The notes under the pieces are model-generated. The model had not been told where the DNA came from and ran no database searches. It was given only the letters and a program-made list of their open reading frames with translations. Below are positions 16,170 through 22,703 of a stretch of DNA of 64,000 nt, piece after piece; the stretch's first letter is position 1, and each line of letters begins with the position of its first letter. The position numbers were made by a program, and so were the translations under genes. Source of the stretch: Achromobacter sp. UMC46 (GTDB lineage Bacteria; Pseudomonadota; Gammaproteobacteria; Burkholderiales; Burkholderiaceae_B); NCBI RefSeq assembly GCF_014170335.1, contig NZ_LZZS01000003.1, forward strand, positions 434,001 through 498,000. Reading direction: 5' to 3'.

Positions 16170-17900
16170 ATGAAACGTTCCTACGAAAGTCTGCGCAGCG
16201 CCGCCTGGATGGCCAAGGATGACCTGCGTTCGTTCGGCCACCGTTCCCGCATGATGCAAATGGGCTATGGCCCTGACGATTGGGTCGGCCGGCCCATCAT
16301 CGCCATCATCAACACGTGGTCGGACCTGAATCCCTGTCACAGCCATTTCAAGCAGCGCGTCGAAGACGTGAAGCGCGGCGTGTTCCAGGCGGGCGGTTTC
16401 CCGGTGGAGCTGCCGGCGATTTCGGTATCGGAATCGTTCGTCAAGCCGACGACCATGCTGTACCGCAACTTCCTGGCGATGGAAACCGAAGAGCTGCTGC
16501 GCAGCCATCCGGTCGACGGCGCCGTGTTGATGGGTGGTTGCGACAAGACGACGCCGGGCCTGATCATGGGCGCCATCAGCGCCGGGCTGCCATGCGTGTA
16601 CGTGCCGGCGGGCCCGATGCTGCGCGGCAACTGGAAGGGGAAGATCCTGGGGTCGGGCTCGGACGCCTGGAAGCTGTGGGACGAGCGCCGCGCGGGCAAG
16701 ATCACGCAAGAACAATGGACCGAAGTGGAGGGCGGCATCGCCCGCAGCTACGGCACCTGCATGACGATGGGCACGGCCAGCACCATGACTGCCATCGCCG
16801 AGGCCATCGGCATGACGCTGCCTGGCGCGTCCTCGATCCCGGCGGCGGACGTCAACCACATGCGCATGTCCGCCGAGTGCGGCCGCCGCGCGGTGGAGAT
16901 GGTCTGGGAAGACCTGACGCCCCAGCGCATCCTGAGCCTGGCGTCTTTCAAGAATGCCATCAACGTCGCCATGGCGATGGGCTGTTCCACCAACGCCATC
17001 GTGCACCTGGTCGCGATGTCGCGCCGCGCCGGCCACGCGGTGGGCCTGGACGACTTCGACGCGGCCAGCCGCAAGGTCCCGGTCATCGCCAACATCCGGC
17101 CCAGCGGCGATACGTATCTGATGGAAGACTTCTATTACGCGGGCGGCCTGCCCGCGCTGATGTCGCGCTTGCAAGACCACCTGGATCCCACGGCCATGAC
17201 CGTCACGGGCAAGTCGCTGGGCGAGAACATCGCGGGCGCCGAGGTCTATAACGACGACGTGATTCGCAAGCTGGACACCGCCATCTACGACGAAGGCGCG
17301 CTGGCCGTGCTGCGCGGCAATATCGCGCCGGACGGCTGCGTGATCAAGCCCAGCGCCTGCGCGCCGCAATTCCTTCAGCACACCGGCCCGGCGCTGGTGT
17401 TCGACGACTATCCCAGCATGAAGGCCGCGGTCGATGACGAGGACCTGGACGTCACGCCCGAACACATCATGATCCTGCGCAACGCCGGCCCGCAGGGCGG
17501 CCCCGGCATGCCGGAGTGGGGCATGCTGCCCATCCCGACCAAGCTGGTGAAGCAGGGCGTGCGCGACATGCTGCGTCTGTCGGATGCCCGCATGAGCGGC
17601 ACCAGCTACGGCGCCTGCATTCTGCACGTGGCACCCGAGGCCTATATCGGCGGTCCATTGGCGCTGGTCAAGACGGGCGACACGATCACGGTGGACGTGC
17701 CCGCCCGCAGCATCCACTTGAACATCAGCGACGAGGAGCTGTCCGCGCGCCGCGCCGCCTGGACCCCGCCGCCCAAGCGCTACGAGCGCGGCTACGGCTG
17801 GATGTACTCCAAGCACATCCTGCAAGCCAACGACGGCTGCGACTTCGACTTCCTGGAAACCGGCTTCGGCGCACCCGTGCCGGAACCCGAGATCTTCTAA
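16170..17900 (+). CDS. IlvD/Edd-family sugar-acid (L-arabinonate-type) dehydratase
   Basis: 576-aa [2Fe-2S] dehydratase converting an aldonate to a 2-keto-3-deoxy acid. The cluster ligands are visible: NPCHSHF (Cys56), GGCDKTTPG (Cys124) and GTCMTMGTAST (Cys197), the same spacing as known L-arabinonate dehydratase (about 59/127/200) and unlike longer Edd or IlvD proteins. RISDARMSG-type catalytic serine segment appears as RLSDARMSGTSYGA. The start MKRSYESL at 16170 is chosen by family length; ATG 16131 adds 13 Pro/Ser-rich residues directly against the operator. First gene of an operon with RraA-like and Bug genes. The exact sugar acid cannot be fixed from sequence. Confidence 0.88.
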   Translation: MKRSYESLRSAAWMAKDDLRSFGHRSRMMQMGYGPDDWVGRPIIAIINTWSDLNPCHSHFKQRVEDVKRGVFQAGGFPVELPAISVSESFVKPTTMLYRNFLAMETEELLRSHPVDGAVLMGGCDKTTPGLIMGAISAGLPCVYVPAGPMLRGNWKGKILGSGSDAWKLWDERRAGKITQEQWTEVEGGIARSYGTCMTMGTASTMTAIAEAIGMTLPGASSIPAADVNHMRMSAECGRRAVEMVWEDLTPQRILSLASFKNAINVAMAMGCSTNAIVHLVAMSRRAGHAVGLDDFDAASRKVPVIANIRPSGDTYLMEDFYYAGGLPALMSRLQDHLDPTAMTVTGKSLGENIAGAEVYNDDVIRKLDTAIYDEGALAVLRGNIAPDGCVIKPSACAPQFLQHTGPALVFDDYPSMKAAVDDEDLDVTPEHIMILRNAGPQGGPGMPEWGMLPIPTKLVKQGVRDMLRLSDARMSGTSYGACILHVAPEAYIGGPLALVKTGDTITVDVPARSIHLNISDEELSARRAAWTPPPKRYERGYGWMYSKHILQANDGCDFDFLETGFGAPVPEPEIF

Positions 17901-17906
17901 GCGCGC

Positions 17907-17925
17907 AGGCGGGCGCGGCCCGCCT
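17907..17925 (+). terminator. intercistronic GC hairpin after dehydratase
   Basis: AGGCGGGC and GCCCGCCT form a perfect 8-bp stem with a 3-nt GCG loop, 7 bp after the dehydratase stop. There is no T-run, so partial termination or mRNA stabilisation is more likely than full termination. Confidence 0.4.
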
Positions 17926-17966
17926 GGCGCTTCCCCATTCATCGTCTATCGACCCCCGGAGTCATC

Positions 17967-18686
17967 GTGTCCCAAATGAATCCCGAAACCCGCGCCCGCC
18001 TGGCCGGCATCAGCACGGCCACGCTGTGCACGGCCTTGTTCAAACGCGGCCTGCGCAACCAGTTCATCCAGGACGTGCGCCCGCTGAACGCCAATCTGCC
18101 CAACATGGTCGGCCCGGCGTTCACGCTGCGCTATATCCCCGCCCGTGAAGACCTGAACACCATCAAGGTGTTTGAAGACCGCTCGCACCCGCAGCGCGTC
18201 GCGGTCGAGACCTGCCCGGAAGGCGCGGTGCTGGTGATGGACAGCCGCAAGGACGCGCGCGCGGCCTCCGCGGGCTCTATCCTGGTCACGCGCCTGATGA
18301 AGCGCGGCGTGGCGGGCGTCGTCACCGATGGCGGTTTCCGCGATTCGCCCGAAATCGCCGAGCTGGGCTTTGCCGCCTATCACCAGCGACCGTCGGCCCC
18401 GACCAACCTGACGCTGCACCAGGCGCTGGACATCAACGCGCCCATCGGCTGCGGCGACGTGGCGGTGTGGCCGGGCGACATCGTCGTGGGCGACCGCGAG
18501 GGCGTCGTGGTGATTCCGGCGCATCTGGCCGACGAGATCTCGGTCGAAGCCGTGGAGATGACCGCCTTCGAAGACTTCGTGACCGGCCAGGTGCAGCAGG
18601 GCGCGTCCATCCTGGGCCTGTATCCGCCCACCGACCCCGGCACCAAAGACAAATTCGCCGCCTGGCGCAAAGAACAGGGCCGTTGA
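17967..18686 (+). CDS. RraA/HMG-aldolase-family protein
   Basis: 239-aa member of the RraA-like fold that includes 4-hydroxy-4-methyl-2-oxoglutarate/4-carboxy-4-hydroxy-2-oxoadipate aldolases. GVAGVVTDGGFRDSPEI contains the family Gly-Gly-x-Arg-Asp signature, and CGDVAVWPGDIVVGDREGVVVIP the conserved metal/substrate loop. Length is longer than RraA proper (about 160 aa) and typical of the catabolic aldolases, so pyruvate-forming retro-aldol cleavage is more likely than RNase E regulation. GTG at 17967 has CGGAG six bases upstream; ATG 17976 is an alternative. Sits between the dehydratase and a Bug receptor in one operon. Confidence 0.85.
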   Translation: MSQMNPETRARLAGISTATLCTALFKRGLRNQFIQDVRPLNANLPNMVGPAFTLRYIPAREDLNTIKVFEDRSHPQRVAVETCPEGAVLVMDSRKDARAASAGSILVTRLMKRGVAGVVTDGGFRDSPEIAELGFAAYHQRPSAPTNLTLHQALDINAPIGCGDVAVWPGDIVVGDREGVVVIPAHLADEISVEAVEMTAFEDFVTGQVQQGASILGLYPPTDPGTKDKFAAWRKEQGR

Positions 18687-18694
18687 GCCTTGCC

Positions 18695-18712
18695 GCCGGC
18701 CGCCCGGCCGGC
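18695..18712 (+). terminator. intercistronic GC hairpin after RraA-like gene
   Basis: GCCGGCC and GGCCGGC form a 7-bp stem with a 4-nt loop 9 bp after the stop. It lacks a T-run. With 17907-17925 it means both gaps in this operon carry a GC hairpin, which could set relative expression of the three genes. Confidence 0.35.
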
Positions 18713-18745
18713 GACCCATACCTATAAATCAAGGCAGGAGACAAT

Positions 18746-19735
18746 ATGAAACCGCAACGACGCATCGCGTTGGGCGCGCTGCTGGCCGGCGCCGCCATTG
18801 GCGTTATGGCCATGCCGGCCAGCGCCGCCGACTGGCCCGCCCAGAAGCCGATTTCTTACGTGGTGCCGTTCACCGTCGGTGGTTCGACCGACGTGGTGGG
18901 CCGCGTGCTGGCCCAGAAGCTGGGTGACCGCCTGCACCAGAACGTCATCGTCGAGAACAAGCCGGGCGCTGCCGGCGGCATCGGCGCGACCTATGTGGCC
19001 AAGGCGCCGCCCGACGGCTATACGCTGTTCGGCGGCACCATCAGCACGCATGCCATCAACGCCAGCCTGTACAAGAACCTGAAGTACGACCCGGTGAAGG
19101 ACTTTGAACCGGTGTCGCTGATCGCCTACCTGCCCAACGTGCTGCTGGTGGATCCCAACCTGGGTGTGAATTCGGTGGCCGACCTGATCGCGTTGCTCAA
19201 GCGCGATCCGAACAAGCGCACGTTCGCGTCGTCCGGCGCGGGCACGTCAACGCACCTGGCCGGCGAACTGTTCTCAAGCATGATCGGCGTGCCGTTGACG
19301 CACGTGCCGTACAAGGGCACGCCGCCCGCGATGGTGGACGTGTCGTCGGGCGCGGTGACTTTCATGTTCGATCAGATGACGGCGGCCTTGCCGCTGTTGC
19401 AGACCGGCAAGCTGAAGCTGTTGGCCGTCACCACCAAGGACCGCATTTCGCTGGCGCCCGATGTGCCGACCATGCAGGAAGCCGGCGTGCCGGGGTTCCA
19501 GATGGCGTCGTGGCAGGCGGTCTATGCGCCCAAGGGCACGCCCAAGCCGATCCTGGACAAGCTGGCACAGGAGATCGCGGTCATCCTGAAAGAGCCCGAT
19601 GTGCAGGAAAAGCTCGGCAAGACCATGGGCATGGAGCTGGTGGGCAGCACGCCCGACGAACTGCGCGCGCTGATGGCCACCGAAATCCCCCGTTGGGCCG
19701 AAGTCGTGAAGCGGTCCGGCGCAACGGTGGAATAA
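18746..19735 (+). CDS. Bug/TctC-family periplasmic solute receptor
   Basis: 329-aa tripartite-tricarboxylate-transporter receptor. Signal peptide MKPQRRIALGALLAGAAIG ... ASA-AD (cleavage near residue 27). Family segments: ISYVVPFTVGGSTDVVGRVLAQKLG, IVENKPGAAGGIGATYVAKAPPDGYTL, and THVPYKGTPPAMVDVSSGAVTFMFDQM. The latter two loops bind a carboxylate through backbone and water contacts in known Bug proteins. Third gene of the dehydratase operon, so the ligand is probably the same sugar acid or a related carboxylate. No TctA/TctB membrane genes are present, as usual for orphan Bug receptors in this family. Confidence 0.92.
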   Translation: MKPQRRIALGALLAGAAIGVMAMPASAADWPAQKPISYVVPFTVGGSTDVVGRVLAQKLGDRLHQNVIVENKPGAAGGIGATYVAKAPPDGYTLFGGTISTHAINASLYKNLKYDPVKDFEPVSLIAYLPNVLLVDPNLGVNSVADLIALLKRDPNKRTFASSGAGTSTHLAGELFSSMIGVPLTHVPYKGTPPAMVDVSSGAVTFMFDQMTAALPLLQTGKLKLLAVTTKDRISLAPDVPTMQEAGVPGFQMASWQAVYAPKGTPKPILDKLAQEIAVILKEPDVQEKLGKTMGMELVGSTPDELRALMATEIPRWAEVVKRSGATVE

Positions 19736-19759
19736 GACGTTTGGCGTCCCGGGCTGGGC

Positions 19760-20716
19760 CTACGGTTTCAGGTTCAGCTTGGGCACCAGGGTGTTGAAGG
19801 CCTGTTCCTGGCGGGCCACGTCAGCCGCGAACTGCGGCTGATCGGCATAGGACGGCGTCAGGTTCTGCTTGCGCATTAGGCTCTGGAATTCCTTGGATTG
19901 CGCTACCTGGCTGGCGGCGGCGCGCCATTTCGCCACCGCATCGGCGGGGGCGGACTTGGGCAGGCCGATGCCGCGCCACACGCTGAATTGCAGGTCGGCG
20001 CCGCGTTCCTTCATGGTGGGCACCGCCGGCAGGTTTTCCAGTCGTTTCGGCGCCATCACGGCAAGCGTGCGCAGCTTGCCGGTGTCGACGTGCTGCTGCA
20101 GTTCGGCATAGGCGACTGTCGTGGCTTGCACGTCGCCCGCCAGCAGGCCCATGATGGCTGGCGCCGATCCCTGATAGGGCACATGCACGAACTTCACGCC
20201 GGTCTGTTCGCCCAGCGCGGCGGCGGCCATGTGCGGCACGGTGCCGATGCCGGCGTTGGACACCGCCACCCGCTCCGGATTCTTCCTGGCGTATTCCAGG
20301 AACTCTTCCACCGTCTTCCAGGGCGCATCGGCGCGCACCGTCACCGAGGACGGATCGTCGGTGAAGCGCGCGATCGGCAGGAAGTCGGCGACGGTGGTCT
20401 TGCCGATGCCCATCAACGGAACCACCAGCATTTCCGGCGTCATCAGGACGAGCCTGTAGCCGTCCGGCTGCGCGTTGGCCACATACGACCACCCGATGGA
20501 GCCGCTTGCGCCGGGCTTGTTGATCACGACGGTGGGCTGCGCAAGCAGCGGGGGACGCACGGCCTCAGCGATGGCGCGGGCAGTGTTGTCGCTGCCGCCG
20601 CCAGGCTGGTAGGCGACGACAAGTTCCATGGAGCGGACGGGATAGTCCGCGGCATGCGCGGCGGACTGGGCAATCAGGGCGCTGGCAAGCAGCGCGGGCA
20701 GGCGGATGAGTCGCAT
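19760..20716 (-). CDS. Bug/TctC-family periplasmic solute receptor
   Basis: 318-aa receptor with start ATG 20716 (MRLIRLPALLASALIAQSAAHA, cleavage near residue 22). Core motifs: MELVVAYQPGGGSDNTARAIAE, VVINKPGASGSIGWSYVANAQPDGY, FVHVPYQGSAPAIMGLLAGDV. The frame continues open upstream but without a signal. It lies 23 bp after the DapA-family gene on the same strand, and is convergent with the other Bug gene. Its pairing with a DapA-family aldolase/dehydratase suggests a keto-acid or hydroxy-acid ligand. Confidence 0.92.
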   Translation of the reverse strand: MRLIRLPALLASALIAQSAAHAADYPVRSMELVVAYQPGGGSDNTARAIAEAVRPPLLAQPTVVINKPGASGSIGWSYVANAQPDGYRLVLMTPEMLVVPLMGIGKTTVADFLPIARFTDDPSSVTVRADAPWKTVEEFLEYARKNPERVAVSNAGIGTVPHMAAAALGEQTGVKFVHVPYQGSAPAIMGLLAGDVQATTVAYAELQQHVDTGKLRTLAVMAPKRLENLPAVPTMKERGADLQFSVWRGIGLPKSAPADAVAKWRAAASQVAQSKEFQSLMRKQNLTPSYADQPQFAADVARQEQAFNTLVPKLNLKP

Positions 20717-20739
20717 GGTGGCGGTTCCGAAATCAGTGA

Positions 20740-21642
20740 TCAGTAGCCCAGGGCGGACAGGTCCGCGAGCGTCTGTTTGGTGATGGCGATGGTGCGTTCG
20801 CGTTCCGCGCCCGCAAGGTCCAGGCGCGGCGGCTTCACGGTTTCGGCGCTGCCGGTGATCAGGTGTTCGGCCAGCTTGATGTGCTGCACCAGCTTGACCA
20901 CGGTGTCCAGGTGGAACAACGGTGTCAGCGCGGCGTACAGCTTGCGGGCACGCACGAAATCGCCCTCGGCGGCCAGCCGGAGCAAGTCGACCGAAGCCTT
21001 GGGAACGGCGTTGGCCATGCCCGAGACCCAGGCGGTCACGCCCAGAGCGGCGCTTTCCAGCACCAGGTCGTCCACGCCGCACACCACCGCGAGTCGGTCG
21101 CCGAAGCGGGTGATCAGATCGGTGACGCGGGTCGTGTCGTAGGACTCCTCCTTGATAGCCACGATGGTCGGTTCTTCCAGCAATTCAGCCACCACGTCCG
21201 GCGTCAGGTCGACGCCGTAGCCGCGGGGGTTGTTGTAAAGCAGGATGGGCAGGGGGCTGGCCTGCGCCACTGTGCGGTAGAACGCCACCGTTTCGCGGTT
21301 GTCCGACTTGTAGGTCAGGCCGGGAAACACCATCAGCCCGTTCACGCCGATCGTCGCCGCTTCCTGCGCGAACGCCGCGGCACGGGCGGTGCCGGTCTCG
21401 GCCACGCCGGAGATCACCGGCACGCGGCCGCGCACGGTTTCCACGGCCGTGCGCAACACGGTCAGTTTCTCGTCGGGCGATAGTTGGGCGTTTTCACCCA
21501 CCATGCCCATCATCACGACGCCGCCCACACCGTTGGCGATCAGGCGCTCCAGGCCCTGCCGCAGGGCGTTCAGATCCAGCGAGAAGTCGGGGTTCAGTTT
21601 GGTGGTGACGGCGGGGAAAACGCCTTGCCATTGAATGCTCAT
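20740..21642 (-). CDS. DapA/N-acetylneuraminate-lyase-family aldolase or dehydratase
   Basis: 300-aa TIM-barrel Schiff-base enzyme. Lys164 in IVAIKEES is the catalytic lysine and Tyr136 in LLYNNPRGYGVDL the proton relay. The phosphate-like loop is MMGMVGEN in place of the GTTGE of true DapA, so lysine biosynthesis is unlikely. YNNPxxYxVDLTP, RVTDLI and KLVQHIKLAE resemble, from memory, the branch with 1-pyrroline-4-hydroxy-2-carboxylate deaminase and L-2-keto-3-deoxyarabonate dehydratase, both of which yield alpha-ketoglutaric semialdehyde. ATG 21642 has AGGAG upstream. Transcribed with the Bug gene, and divergent from the GntR gene at 21924. Confidence 0.85.
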   Translation of the reverse strand: MSIQWQGVFPAVTTKLNPDFSLDLNALRQGLERLIANGVGGVVMMGMVGENAQLSPDEKLTVLRTAVETVRGRVPVISGVAETGTARAAAFAQEAATIGVNGLMVFPGLTYKSDNRETVAFYRTVAQASPLPILLYNNPRGYGVDLTPDVVAELLEEPTIVAIKEESYDTTRVTDLITRFGDRLAVVCGVDDLVLESAALGVTAWVSGMANAVPKASVDLLRLAAEGDFVRARKLYAALTPLFHLDTVVKLVQHIKLAEHLITGSAETVKPPRLDLAGAERERTIAITKQTLADLSALGY

Positions 21643-21702
21643 GCTGCAACTCCTGATGCGTGGCCGCCCGGCGGTTTTCAGGCGGATATTGGTTATTGGA
21701 TA

Positions 21703-21796
21703 TTGGATCCAAAAATAAAGAGTCAAAAAAACGAGGCGGTTTGCCTCGAATCGCCACGTCCTCGGACGGGCGTTAACAACTGGATCATGGATCCAA
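21703..21796. promoter_or_regulatory. two TTGGATCCAA-type GntR operator candidates
   Basis: TTGGATCCAA (21703-21712, a perfect 10-bp palindrome) and ATGGATCCAA (21787-21796, perfect over the inner 8 bp) lie 84 bp apart in the divergent DapA-family/GntR intergenic region. A partial copy, TTGGATA, precedes the first. A repeated short palindrome beside a divergent FCD-GntR gene is the expected layout for operators of that regulator, possibly with looping. Confidence 0.6.
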
Positions 21797-21923
21797 TATA
21801 CTCGCATTAAACGGGCTGTGGATACCGGCTGTCTCTCGGGGTTTTCCTGGGCACAACGGGCCCGCCGCCCGCATTCCCATGCCGCCTGGCGTTTGCCTGG
21901 CGGCCCAACCAGGCAGGTTTCAC

Positions 21924-22649
21924 GTGTCTCAGAATTCGCCGCTTTCCGCTTCCCCGACCCGTCCCCAAACCGGATCCGCCGGCCGGCTGGTCCGCAAAAC
22001 CGCCGTCGACCTGGTGGTGGACGAGCTGCGCGACCGCATCCTGTCCGGCGTGATCCCGCCGGGGTCCGCGTTGCGCCAGGAGTTGTTCGCGGAAGAACTG
22101 GGCGTAAGTCGTCTGCCCGTGCGCGAGGCCATTCGCCAATTGAGCGCCGAAGGGCTGATCGACATGATCCCGCACCGGGGCGCGTACGTGTCGATGCTGT
22201 CGCGCACGGAAGTGCAGGAATTCTTCGATATCCGCATGCGGCTGGAGCCGTGGCTGTTTCGCCTTGCCGTGCAGCAGCATGACGACGGCGACCTGGACCG
22301 CGCCGACGACGTGGTGGCGCAGATGGACACGGCGGCGCCCGAGCAGTGGGGGCGGCTGAATTGGCAGCTTCACGAATTGCTGTACCGGTCCGCGCAACGG
22401 CCGGCGGCGCTGGGCATGGTCCGCGCCTTGCACGAAAAATCCGAACGCTATTTCCGCTTCCAGATCGTCAATGCGCCGATCCGCCAGCAGGCCCATGACG
22501 AGCACAAGGAATTGATCGCGCTTAGCCGCCAAGGCCGGGCCGAGAAGGCCGAGGCCGCGTTGGAACGGCACATCGCACAGGCCGCCGAGCAGATCCTGGC
22601 TATCGTCGATCATCTCCTTGATGCGGCGATGCCGTTGCAACCGGGCTAG
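21924..22649 (+). CDS. GntR-family regulator, FCD domain
   Basis: 241-aa FadR-subfamily regulator. The winged HTH is at about 20-90 (DELRDRILSGVIPPGSALRQ; ELGVSRLPVREAIRQLSAEG), followed by the helical FCD domain (FDIRMRLEPWLFRLAV; later DEHKELIALSRQG...ALERHI). GTG 21924 gives the usual length; ATG 21879 would add 15 residues with no ribosome site, so GTG is preferred with modest certainty. It faces away from the DapA-family/Bug operon and probably represses it through the GGATCC palindromes between them. Confidence 0.87.
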   Translation: MSQNSPLSASPTRPQTGSAGRLVRKTAVDLVVDELRDRILSGVIPPGSALRQELFAEELGVSRLPVREAIRQLSAEGLIDMIPHRGAYVSMLSRTEVQEFFDIRMRLEPWLFRLAVQQHDDGDLDRADDVVAQMDTAAPEQWGRLNWQLHELLYRSAQRPAALGMVRALHEKSERYFRFQIVNAPIRQQAHDEHKELIALSRQGRAEKAEAALERHIAQAAEQILAIVDHLLDAAMPLQPG

Positions 22650-22703
22650 GCAGCCGCCAGGCGAAGCGGACGTGGAATGGCCGCACCCACTTCGCCTGCG
22701 TCC

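Noticed and set aside
16161..17942. A 593-codon frame antisense to the dehydratase
   Set aside because: Same reason: the sense strand encodes intact cluster cysteines.
20740..21642. Lysine-biosynthesis dapA
   Set aside because: The GTTGE substrate loop is replaced by MMGMVGEN, and the gene is in a GntR/Bug catabolic locus.
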